Part shown: one piece after another, positions 1 to 8,179 of the stretch
How positions within the stretch are numbered: position 1 is the first letter of the stretch
Layout of the letters: each line of letters begins with the position of its first letter
From: Gammaproteobacteria bacterium
GTDB lineage: Bacteria > Pseudomonadota > Gammaproteobacteria > Enterobacterales > Alteromonadaceae
Length of the DNA: 18,043 nucleotides
Direction: 5' to 3'
NCBI GenBank assembly: GCA_027484495.1
Contig: JAIXSW010000091.1
Span: 1 to 18,043, forward strand
Translations under genes and position numbers: made by a program
Notes under the pieces: generated by a model
What the model was told of the DNA's origin: nothing
Seen by the model: the letters and a program-made list of their open reading frames with translations, nothing else
The model's database searches: none

Positions 1-549
1 AGTCCGGGCAATTTGTATTACCACTTTCGCAATAAAGAAGACATTGTCCGGCAAATTTTTAAAGAGTACGCCAAGTTGCTGGAAAACCGTTTGCAGCCGC
101 CAAGCCGGCATTCAGAAGCGCTGGATGCGTTGGCGCAATACCTGGATATCGTGTTTGAACTGATGTGGCGCTTTCACTTTTTTTACGCCAATCTGCCGGA
201 CATCCTCAGTCGCGACCCTTTGTTGCAGCAAGATTACTTGCAAGTGCAAAAAGGCGTGCAAAGCAAAGTAGTCTCAGTATTACAAGCACTTAAAGCGGCG
301 GAGGTTATTGAAATTGATGATGCCGATATCGCCAATTTTGCCCACACCATTAAGTTGGTGGTGACGTTCTGGATTAGTTATCTGAAAACGCAGGCCCCAC
401 ACGCCACCATTGATCAGGCGCAGGCTTACCAGGGTGTTTTGAAGGTATTGTTGTTATTTAAACCTTATTCGTCGGCTCAGGCTCTGACACGGATAGAGAA
501 TCTGCAGCGGCATTATCAACAGCTGGCTGGTCAGTCATTGCTGAATTAA
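1..549 (+). CDS. TetR-family transcriptional regulator, 5' truncated by window edge
   Basis: The reading frame is open from base 1 and ends with TAA at 547-549; about 182 residues are visible. The first residues read SPGNLYYHFRNKEDI, the end of the helix-turn-helix and start of helix 4 in TetR repressors (the family pattern is S-x-G-x-x-Y-x-H-F-x-x-K). The rest is the helical ligand-binding and dimerisation domain, too variable to name a ligand. The true start and most of the DNA-binding domain lie before the window, so the TTG at 13 is an internal Leu codon, not a start. TetR proteins usually repress a neighbouring operon; the M13 peptidase 234 bases downstream is on the same strand with its own leader, so it is not an obvious target. 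Family call is firm, specific role unknown. Confidence 0.85.
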   Translation, partial: SPGNLYYHFRNKEDIVRQIFKEYAKLLENRLQPPSRHSEALDALAQYLDIVFELMWRFHFFYANLPDILSRDPLLQQDYLQVQKGVQSKVVSVLQALKAAEVIEIDDADIANFAHTIKLVVTFWISYLKTQAPHATIDQAQAYQGVLKVLLLFKPYSSAQALTRIENLQRHYQQLAGQSLLN

Positions 550-754
550 TCGGCGGGTATTGGCCGGTTGGTGCAGAAGCTGTAAAGAATTTTCACACCT
601 GATGATGCGTTTTGTTGCATTTCGTTACAACTTGCCCGTTGGTATCGTTGTCGACTGACGTGCGCCGCGTTACCATGCAAACAGAGTTCAGGCGCATCTG
701 CAGCAGGCTGCAGCCCGATCCAGATAAAGATCAACATGCCCAAAACTCAGGGTC

Positions 755-774
755 TTATAAAAAAACAACCAGGA
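755..774 (+). promoter_or_regulatory. Possible -10 element and ribosome binding site of the M13 peptidase gene
   Basis: TTATAA at 755-760 could be a -10 box, with TCAACA (731-736) 18 bases upstream as a weak -35. AGGA at 771-774 lies 9 bases before the ATG at 784 and is what fixes that start. The promoter part is weak; the ribosome binding site is good. Confidence 0.35.
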
Positions 775-783
775 ATTATCCCG

Positions 784-2856
784 ATGAAAAATATCTCTGT
801 ACTGGCGCTGAGTGTCGCACTGGCGCTTGGTTTGACCGGCTGTGAAAAAGCCGCACAGGCGCCTGCTGAAACGCCAGTTGTTGCAGCAGCCCCGGCCAAA
901 ACTCTGGTGTCAGGTGTTGAGCAGGAAAATTTTGACCCGGCGGTCAAACATACTGAAAACTTCTTCTACAGCGTGAACGGCACCTGGTTACAAAAAACCG
1001 AGATCCCGGCTGACAAGTCTAACTACGGCTCTTTCACCAAACTGTATGACGATTCACAAGTAGCGATGCGCACGATCATCGAATCTGCCGCCGCGAAAAA
1101 AGACAAAGTCGCCGGCACTGACGAACAAAAGCTCGGTGATTTTTACACCAGCTATATGGACGAAGCCGGTATTGAAGCCAAAGGCGTCGCGCCAATCAAA
1201 GCCGATTTGGACAAAATCGCTGCAATCAAAGACCACACTGAATTAGCCCGCGTGATGGCTGAATTCCAGCTGGTCGGTACCAGCCTGCCATTTGGCTGGT
1301 ACGTCAATAACGACGCCAAAGCGTCGACGCAAAACGCTTTATATCTCGGCCAAAGCGGTCTGGGTTTACCGGATAAAGACTACTACTTCAACAAAGACGC
1401 GAAATTCGACACTATCCGTACTGAATATCAAAAATATCTGGTCGACATGCTGACTTTAGCCGGTGTGGCCGATCCGGCGAAAGCTGCTGAGCGCATTTAT
1501 GCGCTGGAACTGAAGATTGCGGAGAAACACTGGAGCCGTGTGGAAAACCGCGATGCGGACAAAACCTACAACAAATTCAGTAAAGCGGATTTAACCGCCA
1601 AACTGGGTGCTTTCCCGTGGGAAGAGTATGCCAAAGTCGTCAAGCTGGACGGCGTGACTGACATCATTGTTGAACAGCCAAGCTACTTCGAAGCTTTTGC
1701 CGGCATCTATAAAGACACTGATCTGCAAACCTGGAAAGATTACCTGAGCATCCGCTTTGTGTCTGAATATTCTGGCAAGCTGAGCAAAGCTTTTGTCGAC
1801 CGTCAGTTTGCCTTCTACGGCACTGTGCTGTCAGGCACCAAAGAGCAGCAACCACGCTGGAAAAAAGCCGTGAATGCTTCTGATGAAGTGCTGGGTGAAA
1901 TCGTTGGCAAACTGTACGTTGAACAACATTTCAAACCAGAAGCGAAAGAGCGCATGACGGTGTTGGTCGACAACCTGATCAAAGCCTATCACCAGAGCAT
2001 CGACACACTGGAATGGATGACGCCGGAAACGAAAAAAGCGGCGCATGAAAAGCTGAACAAGTTCACGCCAAAAATCGGTTACCCGGATAAATGGAAAGAC
2101 TACAGCAACCTGAGCATCAAAGGCGACGACCTGGTTGGCAACTATAAAGCAGCTGCACAGTTCGCTTATGGCCAAATGACGGCCAAGCTTGGTAAGCCAG
2201 TGGACCGTTCTGAATGGTTTATGACGCCTCAAACCGTCAATGCCTATTACAACCCGGTCAACAATGAAATCGTGTTCCCGGCGGCAATTCTGCAACCTCC
2301 GTTCTTTAACCTGGATGCGGATGATGCAGTGAACTACGGCGGCATCGGTGCGGTGATCGGTCACGAACTGGGTCATGGTTTTGACGACCAGGGCGCGAAG
2401 TTTGACGGTGACGGCAACCTGCGCAACTGGTGGACCGACGCAGATAAAGCTGAGTTCGAAAAACGCGGTAAGCAGTTAGTCGCGCAGTATAACCAGTATT
2501 CTCCGCTGGAAGGGATGCACGTCAACGGCGAGCTGACCTTAGGTGAGAACATTGGTGACCTCGGCGGCCTGACCGTCGCGCTGAAGGCTTATAAACTGTC
2601 GTTAGGCGGTAAAGAAGCGCCAGTGATGGACGGCTTCACTGGTGAACAACGGTTCTTCCTGAGCTGGTCACAAGTTTGGCGTCGTAAAGGCCGCGAAGAA
2701 TATATGCGCAATATGCTGACCACAGATCCGCATTCACCAAGCGAGTACCGTGTGATTGGTATCGTGTCGAACATTCCTGAGTTCTATGATGCATTTAACG
2801 TCAAACCAGGCGACAAGATGTATATTGCCCCGGAAAACCGCGTCAAAATCTGGTAA
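784..2856 (+). CDS. M13-family zinc metallopeptidase (neprilysin/PepO type), lipoprotein
   Basis: A 690-residue secreted endopeptidase. The start at 784 is preferred over the longer frame from 736: it has an AGGA site at 771-774 and gives a clean lipoprotein signal (MKN, hydrophobic stretch, LTGC lipobox with the acylated Cys near residue 19). The mature enzyme should be anchored in the cell envelope facing the periplasm or outside. M13 hallmarks are all present: N-A-Y-Y-N substrate-binding motif before VFPAAILQPPFF, HELGH zinc motif with His527, Glu528 and His531, and GENIGD with the third zinc ligand Glu588 and Asp592. The C-terminus ends VKIW, close to the usual M13 ending. M13 enzymes cleave oligopeptides before hydrophobic residues. 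The gene is followed by a terminator and appears monocistronic. Confidence 0.93.
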   Translation: MKNISVLALSVALALGLTGCEKAAQAPAETPVVAAAPAKTLVSGVEQENFDPAVKHTENFFYSVNGTWLQKTEIPADKSNYGSFTKLYDDSQVAMRTIIESAAAKKDKVAGTDEQKLGDFYTSYMDEAGIEAKGVAPIKADLDKIAAIKDHTELARVMAEFQLVGTSLPFGWYVNNDAKASTQNALYLGQSGLGLPDKDYYFNKDAKFDTIRTEYQKYLVDMLTLAGVADPAKAAERIYALELKIAEKHWSRVENRDADKTYNKFSKADLTAKLGAFPWEEYAKVVKLDGVTDIIVEQPSYFEAFAGIYKDTDLQTWKDYLSIRFVSEYSGKLSKAFVDRQFAFYGTVLSGTKEQQPRWKKAVNASDEVLGEIVGKLYVEQHFKPEAKERMTVLVDNLIKAYHQSIDTLEWMTPETKKAAHEKLNKFTPKIGYPDKWKDYSNLSIKGDDLVGNYKAAAQFAYGQMTAKLGKPVDRSEWFMTPQTVNAYYNPVNNEIVFPAAILQPPFFNLDADDAVNYGGIGAVIGHELGHGFDDQGAKFDGDGNLRNWWTDADKAEFEKRGKQLVAQYNQYSPLEGMHVNGELTLGENIGDLGGLTVALKAYKLSLGGKEAPVMDGFTGEQRFFLSWSQVWRRKGREEYMRNMLTTDPHSPSEYRVIGIVSNIPEFYDAFNVKPGDKMYIAPENRVKIW

Positions 2857-2880
2857 TTCATCTGCCAGCTTGCAAACAAA

Positions 2881-2910
2881 ACAAAGGCCGCGCGAAGCGG
2901 CCTTTGTGTT
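2881..2910 (+). terminator. Rho-independent terminator after M13 peptidase
   Basis: An 11-bp perfect stem, ACAAAGGCCGC (2881-2891) with GCGGCCTTTGT (2897-2907), closes on the loop GCGAA. The downstream T-run is short, so termination may be incomplete. It lies 25 bases after the stop codon. Confidence 0.75.
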
Positions 2911-3008
2911 ATATGACGTCGCAGTGTCAATTCAACAAGCGGCACTTCGTTGATTTCCCGCCCAACAATTTTCCGTATCATTGTTTTAAACGCTAACCAT
3001 TCACCAAA

Positions 3009-3025
3009 CTTATAGCCACTATAAG
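3009..3025. promoter_or_regulatory. Perfect inverted repeat upstream of acnB promoter, putative operator
   Basis: CTTATAGCCACTATAAG is a perfect 7-3-7 palindrome. Its centre is about 64 bases before the predicted acnB transcription start, a typical activator position, although a repressor could also bind. I cannot match it to a known regulator site; it does not look like Cra, PdhR, FadR or Fur boxes. Confidence 0.4.
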
Positions 3026-3044
3026 CAGTGCGACATATACTTCG

Positions 3045-3074
3045 GTGTCATTTGTGGCTGATTTTTCTTATAAT
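3045..3074 (+). promoter_or_regulatory. acnB sigma-70 promoter
   Basis: A perfect TATAAT at 3069-3074 has GTGTCA (4 of 6 to the consensus -35) at 3045-3050 with an 18-base spacer. Transcription would begin near 3081, giving a leader of about 60 bases to the GTG start of acnB. Confidence 0.6.
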
Positions 3075-3142
3075 CCAGCCGTTTGATTTGCTGCAAACCC
3101 GCTTGAGCACAGGCTTGGGTGGACCAACCAGAGGACATTACC

Positions 3143-5740
3143 GTGCTGCAACAATACCGTGAACACGTCGCCGAACGTGCTGCCCAAGGCATTCCTCCGA
3201 AGCCGCTGACTGCGCAACAAGTGGCTGAATTAGTTGAATTATTAAAGAATCCTCCTGCCGGCGAAGAAGCTTTCCTCGTCGACTTACTCGAAAACCGTAT
3301 TCCACCGGGCGTTGATGAAGCAGCCTATGTCAAAGCCGGCTTTTTAACAGCTGTTGCCAAAGGCGAAGTGCCAAGCCCGTTAGTGACGGCTGAACGCGCT
3401 ACAGAACTGTTAGGCACTATGTTTGGCGGCTATAACATCCAGCCAATGATTGACCTGCTCGACAGCGACAAGTTAGGTGCTATTGCGGCTAAGGGCCTGT
3501 CACACACGCTGCTGATGTTTGATTCTTTCCATGATGTGAAAGAAAAAGCCGACAAAGGCAATCAGCATGCGAAAAACGTGCTGCAAAGCTGGGCTGATGC
3601 TGAGTGGTTCTTAAGCAAGCCTGCCATACCGGAAAAAATTACTGTGACCGTGTTTAAAGTCACCGGTGAAACCAATACAGACGACCTGTCTCCGGCACCA
3701 GACGCCTGGTCACGTCCTGATATCCCACTGCACGCGTTAGCGATGCTGAAAAACGAGCGCGATGGTATTGTGCCGGATGCGCCAGGTTCAAAAGGCCCGG
3801 TCAAACAAATCGAAGCGCTGCTGGCCAAAGGTTTCCCACTGGCTTACGTCGGTGACGTTGTAGGGACCGGTTCAAGCCGTAAATCAGCGACCAACTCAGT
3901 GTTGTGGTTTATGGGCGATGACATGCCATTCGTGCCAAACAAGCGCACTGGCGGCGTATGCTTAGGTGGCAAAATCGCACCAATTTTCTTCAACACCATG
4001 GAAGATTCAGGCTCTCTGCCAATCGAGCTGGATGTAAACAGCATGGCGATGGGCGATGTGATCGACATTTTCCCACATCAGGGCGTGGTGAAACGTCACG
4101 GCACTGAAGAAGTGATTTCAACCTTTGAACTGCGTTCGAACGTGCTGTTAGATGAAGTGCGCGCCGGCGGCCGTATTCCACTGATCATTGGTCGTGGTCT
4201 GACTGACAAGGCCCGTGAAGCGCTGGGCCTGGCCCATTCAACCGTATTTGAGCGTCCTGCCGTGACTGAAGTCACGACCAAAGGCTTCACGCTGGCGCAA
4301 AAACTGGTGGGTAAAGCTTGTGGCGTTAAAGGTATTCGCCCTGGCCAATACTGTGAACCAAAAATGACGACTGTCGGTTCACAAGACACTACCGGTCCGA
4401 TGACGCGCGATGAGTTAAAAGACTTAGCTTGTTTAGGTTTCTCTGCTGATTTAGTGATGCAGTCATTCTGTCACACGGCGGCATATCCGAAGCCAGTAGA
4501 CGTGAATACACACCACACGCTGCCAGATTTCATCATGAACCGCGGCGGTATTTCCCTGCGTCCGGGTGACGGCGTAATCCACAGCTGGTTAAACCGCATG
4601 TTACTGCCGGATACTGTCGGTACCGGTGGCGATTCACACACCCGTTTCCCGCTGGGTATTTCATTCCCGGCCGGTTCTGGTCTGGTTGCCTTCGCAGCAG
4701 CTACAGGCGTCATGCCGCTGGATATGCCAGAATCTGTGTTAGTTCGCTTCAAAGGCGAAATGCAGCCGGGTATCACGTTACGTGATCTGGTCCACGCTAT
4801 CCCTTACTACGCCATTCAGCAAGGTTTGTTGACGGTTGAGAAGAAAGGCAAGGTCAACATTTTCTCTGGTCGCGTACTGGAAATTGAAGGTCTGGAGCAT
4901 TTAACCGCTGAACAGGCATTCGAACTGTCAGACGCCTCTGCTGAGCGTTCAGCTGCAGGTTGTACTATCACACTGTCTGAAGATTCAGTGCGTGAGTACC
5001 TGCAATCAAACATCGTCATGTTGAAGTGGATGATCAGCGAAGGTTACGGTGATGTTCGTACTATCGAGCGCCGTATCAACGCGATGGAAGCTTGGCTGGC
5101 CAATCCAAAACTGGAGCGGGCAGATGCTGACGCTGAATATGCAGCAGTCATTGAAATTGATCTGGCTGACATCAAAGAGCCAATCCTGTGTGCACCAAAT
5201 GACCCGGACGATGCCCGTCTGTTGTCATCAGTTGCCGGTGAAAAGATTGATGAAGTCTTTATCGGTTCTTGTATGACCAACATCGGTCACTTCCGTGCTG
5301 CAGGTAAACTGCTGGATAAATTCAAAGGTCAAATCCCGACACGTTTGTGGATCGCGCCACCGACCAAAATGGATAAAGACCAGCTGACCGAAGAAGGTTA
5401 CTACGGTATTTACGGCCGTGTCGGTGCGCGGATCGAGATCCCGGGCTGTTCACTCTGTATGGGTAACCAGGCCCGTGTCGGTGACAACACTACAGTGGTT
5501 TCAACCTCAACCCGTAACTTCCCGAACCGTTTAGGTCAGGGTGCCAATGTGTTCCTCGCTTCAGCTGAACTGGCTGGCGTGGCGTCTATCATTGGCCGCT
5601 TGCCAACAGTTGCGGAATATCTGGAGTATGCGAAACAGATCGAAACGACGGCTGCGGATACTTACCGCTACCTGAACTTCCATCAGATGAGCCAATACAC
5701 CAGCAAAGCATCGAACGTGATTATTCAGCAAGCTGTTTAA
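3143..5740 (+). CDS. acnB: Aconitate hydratase B (also 2-methylisocitrate dehydratase)
   Basis: AcnB interconverts citrate and isocitrate through cis-aconitate in the TCA cycle; the family also acts in the methylcitrate cycle, and the apo-protein can bind mRNA. The protein begins LQQYREHVAERAAQG after a GTG start at 3143, with GAGG at 3131-3134. This start gives 865 residues, exactly the E. coli length, so the longer frame from GTG 3119 is rejected. The 4Fe-4S ligands fall at the E. coli positions: Cys710 in the GSCMTN segment, Cys769 and Cys772 in PGCSLCMGNQ. Domain order is the B type: N-terminal HEAT-like domain, swivel domain, then the catalytic domains. It has its own promoter and is followed by a strong terminator, with yacL behind it as in E. 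coli. Confidence 0.98.
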   Translation: MLQQYREHVAERAAQGIPPKPLTAQQVAELVELLKNPPAGEEAFLVDLLENRIPPGVDEAAYVKAGFLTAVAKGEVPSPLVTAERATELLGTMFGGYNIQPMIDLLDSDKLGAIAAKGLSHTLLMFDSFHDVKEKADKGNQHAKNVLQSWADAEWFLSKPAIPEKITVTVFKVTGETNTDDLSPAPDAWSRPDIPLHALAMLKNERDGIVPDAPGSKGPVKQIEALLAKGFPLAYVGDVVGTGSSRKSATNSVLWFMGDDMPFVPNKRTGGVCLGGKIAPIFFNTMEDSGSLPIELDVNSMAMGDVIDIFPHQGVVKRHGTEEVISTFELRSNVLLDEVRAGGRIPLIIGRGLTDKAREALGLAHSTVFERPAVTEVTTKGFTLAQKLVGKACGVKGIRPGQYCEPKMTTVGSQDTTGPMTRDELKDLACLGFSADLVMQSFCHTAAYPKPVDVNTHHTLPDFIMNRGGISLRPGDGVIHSWLNRMLLPDTVGTGGDSHTRFPLGISFPAGSGLVAFAAATGVMPLDMPESVLVRFKGEMQPGITLRDLVHAIPYYAIQQGLLTVEKKGKVNIFSGRVLEIEGLEHLTAEQAFELSDASAERSAAGCTITLSEDSVREYLQSNIVMLKWMISEGYGDVRTIERRINAMEAWLANPKLERADADAEYAAVIEIDLADIKEPILCAPNDPDDARLLSSVAGEKIDEVFIGSCMTNIGHFRAAGKLLDKFKGQIPTRLWIAPPTKMDKDQLTEEGYYGIYGRVGARIEIPGCSLCMGNQARVGDNTTVVSTSTRNFPNRLGQGANVFLASAELAGVASIIGRLPTVAEYLEYAKQIETTAADTYRYLNFHQMSQYTSKASNVIIQQAV

Positions 5741-5755
5741 TTTATTCGTTCGCTC

Positions 5756-5790
5756 ACAAAAGCCCGCAGCTGCGGGCTTTTGTCTTTTTA
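5756..5790 (+). terminator. Rho-independent terminator after acnB
   Basis: ACAAAAGCCCGCAG (5756-5769) is perfectly complementary to CTGCGGGCTTTTGT (5770-5783), followed by CTTTTT. The A-rich 5' arm and T-rich 3' arm would let it work in both directions. Confidence 0.88.
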
Positions 5791-5829
5791 GTGCCAGTCT
5801 GTCAGCTGAAGACCTGTTTTGGAGTTGCT

Positions 5830-6198
5830 ATGGAACATGATTTTATCTATTTGCCGGACAGCAGGCGTTATCTGCTGAAACTGGCGCCGGAACAACATGC
5901 CTTGCAGTGTTTTTTGCTGGAAGAGTTTACCTCGCGGGCCGGTAGCTACCAGCCGTTGCTGGATGCGCTGCAACAGCTCGGTCTTTATAGTGAATATCAG
6001 TTTGATGGCCGTGAATATTCGCTGCAGGTGGAGCGGATGGAAGTCAGAGTATTTCATCAAAGCTGTGATCAACAACATGCAGATGACCAGTTTCTCGAAG
6101 CTGAACTCAGCACAGACGACGCTAACCTGCAATCCGAGTGTGGCCTTGAAGATTTAATCCAGCTGCTACAAGCCTGGCAACAATTTCTGCCTGCCTGA
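5830..6198 (+). CDS. yacL: UPF0231 family protein YacL
   Basis: A 122-residue acidic cytoplasmic protein of unknown function. It matches the YacL/UPF0231 pattern: an MEHDF-like N-terminus and, near the C-terminus, CGLEDLIQLLQAWQQF, the most conserved part of the family as I remember it. The position directly behind acnB is the same as in E. coli, which strengthens the call. The ATG at 5830 is chosen over the ORF opening at 5791 because GGAG (5821-5824) precedes it and because the extra residues overlap the acnB terminator area and are not family-like. No signal peptide or membrane segment is visible. It sits between two terminators; any promoter must lie in 5784-5820 or transcription comes from acnB read-through. 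Confidence 0.82.
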   Translation: MEHDFIYLPDSRRYLLKLAPEQHALQCFLLEEFTSRAGSYQPLLDALQQLGLYSEYQFDGREYSLQVERMEVRVFHQSCDQQHADDQFLEAELSTDDANLQSECGLEDLIQLLQAWQQFLPA

Positions 6199-6204
6199 AA
6201 ATCC

Positions 6205-6242
6205 TGCACCTGCATCGGGAAGATACGCACCAATATGGTGCG
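6205..6242. promoter_or_regulatory. NtrC enhancer: one full site plus an upstream half-site
   Basis: CGCACCAATATGGTGCG at 6226-6242 fits the NtrC consensus GCACCA-N3-TGGTGC exactly in its core. TGCACC at 6205-6210 is a left half-site; its implied centre (6213) is 21 bases, two helical turns, from that of the full site (6234). The full site is centred near -97 from the predicted glnK start, a usual place for NtrC. Confidence 0.7.
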
Positions 6243-6250
6243 TTTTTTTT
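6225..6250 (+). terminator. yacL: Terminator of yacL, overlapping the NtrC site
   Basis: The same palindrome forms an 8-bp stem, ACGCACCA with TGGTGCGT and loop ATA, directly followed by eight T residues (6243-6250). It is 27 bases beyond the yacL stop codon. Confidence 0.7.
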
Positions 6251-6303
6251 GCGCGAAAACTACTGAATTGTTCTAACTCATTGTATCTAAATAAATAAAA
6301 AAC

Positions 6304-6320
6304 TTGGCACACGACTTTCT
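6304..6320 (+). promoter_or_regulatory. glnK: Sigma-54 promoter of glnK-amtB
   Basis: TTGGCACACGACTTTCT matches the -24/-12 consensus TTGGCAC-N5-TTGCW with one difference, T for G in the -12 element. The spacing from GG to the -12 element is correct. The start would be near 6331, 63 bases before the glnK ATG. Confidence 0.7.
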
Positions 6321-6393
6321 TATACAAATAGCAACAGCAACAAGTTGCCTGGGCCGATTTGCGCCGGTCCGGGAATCAATGAGGATAAAAACT

Positions 6394-6732
6394 ATGAAAC
6401 TCGTAACAGCCATCATCAAGCCATTTAAGCTTGACGATGTCCGTGAAGCGATTGCGGACATTGGGATAGAAGGCCTGACCGTGACGGAAGTCAAAGGGTT
6501 CGGGCGGCAAAAAGGCCACACAGAATTGTATCGTGGCGCGGAATATCAGGTGGACTTCCTGCCGAAGGTCAAACTGGAAATTGCAACTTTGGATGAGAAT
6601 GTGGACCGTCTGTTACAGGCGATCCAACAGGCTGCCCACACCGGCCGGATCGGTGACGGTAAAATTTTCGTTTATGACCTTGAGCAAGTGGTACGGATCC
6701 GTACCGGCGAAACTGACGCAGAAGCGATCTAG
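6394..6732 (+). CDS. glnK: Nitrogen regulatory protein P-II, GlnK
   Basis: The 112-residue trimeric signal protein of nitrogen status. It binds ATP/ADP and 2-oxoglutarate, is uridylylated by GlnD, and when unmodified plugs the AmtB channel. The start at 6394 is fixed by GAGGA at 6381-6385 and the family N-terminus MKLVTAIIKPFKLDDVRE; the ORF upstream of it is leader. The T-loop is intact with GHTELYRGAEY carrying Tyr51, the uridylylation site, and the GKIGDGKIF-like segment TGRIGDGKIFV and RIRTGE of the nucleotide site follow. It is called GlnK rather than GlnB because amtB follows 12 bases later with its own AGGAG, and because the pair lies behind a sigma-54 promoter with an NtrC site. Expression is expected to rise under nitrogen limitation. 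Confidence 0.95.
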   Translation: MKLVTAIIKPFKLDDVREAIADIGIEGLTVTEVKGFGRQKGHTELYRGAEYQVDFLPKVKLEIATLDENVDRLLQAIQQAAHTGRIGDGKIFVYDLEQVVRIRTGETDAEAI

Positions 6733-6744
6733 CAGGAGTCCATC

Positions 6745-8016
6745 ATGCAAGAACAGATTTATCATTTACAGTTTGCCATGGACACCTTCTATTTTCTGGT
6801 GTGTGGCGCCTTAGTTATGTGGATGGCGGCTGGTTTCGCCATGTTAGAGTCCGGCTTGGTCCGGGCGAAGAATACCACTGAAATTTTGACCAAGAACTTT
6901 GTGTTATACGCCATTGCCTGTCTGATGTACCTGATCTGTGGTTATCAGTTCATGTACGGCGGCGGTTTCTTCTTGTCAGGTATTGAAGCCCTGAACGTGG
7001 ATGAAACTCTGGCCAGTATTGCCGGCCGTGAAAATGGCTTCACTGGTAAAGCCGCTTACTCGAAAGCTGCGGATTTCTTCTTCCAGGTTGTGTTTGTAGC
7101 TACTGCGATGTCGATCGTGTCAGGCGCAGTCGCTGAGCGGATGAAGCTGTGGGCATTCTTTGCCTTTGCGGTGGTGATGTGTGGTTTCCTGTACCCGATG
7201 GAAGGTTCATGGACCTGGGGTGGTCAGCCAGTATTTGGTCTGTATAGTTTGGCTGATTTTGGTTTCTCTGACTTCGCTGGTTCAGGGATCGTCCACCTGG
7301 CGGGCGGTGCTGCAGCGTTAGCCGGTGTGTTACTGCTGGGTGCACGTAAAGGCAAATATACCAAAGATGGCAAAGCACATGCGTTCCCGGGTTCAAATAT
7401 GCCGTTGGCAACCCTGGGTACTTTAATCCTGTGGATGGGCTGGTTCGGTTTTAACGGCGGCTCTATGTTAAAGCTTGCAGATATCGGCAATGCACATGGC
7501 GTCGCAATGGTTTTCGTCAACACCAATGCTGCTGCTGTCGGTGGTGCTTTGGCTGCTCTGACTGTATCCATGGTGCTGTTCCGTAAAGCAGACTTAACGA
7601 TGGTACTTAACGGTGCACTGGCAGGCCTGGTCGCTATCACGGCAGAACCTTCAACACCAACACCACTGCAAGCCACGATTTTTGGTGCAGTAGCAGGTGT
7701 GCTGGTAGTTGCTGCGATTATCGGTTTCGACAAAATCAAAATTGATGACCCGGTTGGCGCGATTTCAGTGCACGGTGTAGTAGGTTTCTTTGGTCTGATG
7801 ATTGTGCCACTGACTAAAGACAGCGCGTCGTTCCTGGGTCAGTTCGTTGGTGCAGCGACAATCTTCGTCTGGATTTTCGTTTGCAGTCTGATTGTCTGGG
7901 GTGTACTGAAAGCTACTATGGGCATCCGCGTCAGCGAACAGGAAGAATATGAAGGTGTAGACCGTTCTGAGTGTGGTATTGAAGCATACCCTGAATTTGT
8001 GTCGACCTTAAAGTAA
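6745..8016 (+). CDS. amtB: Ammonium transporter AmtB
   Basis: A 423-residue inner-membrane ammonium channel of the Amt/Rh family, a trimer that GlnK inhibits. The ATG at 6745 follows AGGAG (6734-6738). The sequence is a run of about eleven hydrophobic segments. Pore residues are present: Asp176 in SDFAGSGIVH, the twin histidines His184 (GIVHLAGG) and His343 (SVHGVVG), and the EGSWTWGG loop. The cytoplasmic tail VSEQEEYEGVDRSECGIEAY has the usual form that meets GlnK. Unlike E. coli AmtB there is no obvious separate cleaved signal peptide: the first transmembrane helix starts about residue 14. It is the second gene of the glnK operon. A structured RNA with a terminator begins five bases after the stop codon. 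Confidence 0.95.
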   Translation: MQEQIYHLQFAMDTFYFLVCGALVMWMAAGFAMLESGLVRAKNTTEILTKNFVLYAIACLMYLICGYQFMYGGGFFLSGIEALNVDETLASIAGRENGFTGKAAYSKAADFFFQVVFVATAMSIVSGAVAERMKLWAFFAFAVVMCGFLYPMEGSWTWGGQPVFGLYSLADFGFSDFAGSGIVHLAGGAAALAGVLLLGARKGKYTKDGKAHAFPGSNMPLATLGTLILWMGWFGFNGGSMLKLADIGNAHGVAMVFVNTNAAAVGGALAALTVSMVLFRKADLTMVLNGALAGLVAITAEPSTPTPLQATIFGAVAGVLVVAAIIGFDKIKIDDPVGAISVHGVVGFFGLMIVPLTKDSASFLGQFVGAATIFVWIFVCSLIVWGVLKATMGIRVSEQEEYEGVDRSECGIEAYPEFVSTLK

Positions 8017-8020
8017 GCAG

Positions 8021-8179
8021 TCTGAGGAGAGCGGTGGGGCTTCTCAGGAGCGAGTGTCCCGCCCGGCAGTGCCTGTTGTGACTGCCGAAGCGGGAAACTA
8101 AACCTTACCACCAAATCGTCTATCCTTGTCCTTTGTCTTCTAAGACGACCCCACCGGTACTTGCCTGTGGGGTTTTTTA
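8021..8179 (+). ncRNA. Structured 3' region of amtB, candidate small RNA with terminator
   Basis: Four stems can be drawn. SL1: CTGAGGAG (8022-8029) with CTTCTCAG (8040-8047). SL2: CCCGC (8058-8062) with GCGGG (8090-8094), enclosing CGGCAGT (8064-8070) with ACTGCCG (8081-8087). SL3: TCGTCT (8116-8121) with AGACGA (8143-8148). SL4: an intrinsic terminator. The SL1 loop CGGTGGGG (8032-8039) is perfectly complementary to CCCCACCG (8149-8156), the 5' arm of SL4. No promoter is evident, so a 3'UTR-derived RNA is more likely than an independent gene. It matches no RNA family I know; a simple terminator leader is the dull alternative. Confidence 0.4.

Noticed and set aside
1831..2376. Long minus-strand ORF of 181 codons inside the M13 peptidase gene
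   Set aside because: It is a shadow of a clearly coding plus-strand gene and has no recognisable family, signal or ribosome binding site.
3119..3142. Upstream GTG start for acnB
   Set aside because: The eight extra residues are not part of the AcnB family, while GTG at 3143 has GAGG at the right distance and gives the exact family length.
8021..8110. Glycine riboswitch, suggested by GGAGAG and CCGAAG fragments
   Set aside because: The order of the conserved blocks is wrong, the CTCTCAGG and AAAGGACAGA blocks are missing, and no gene for glycine metabolism follows.
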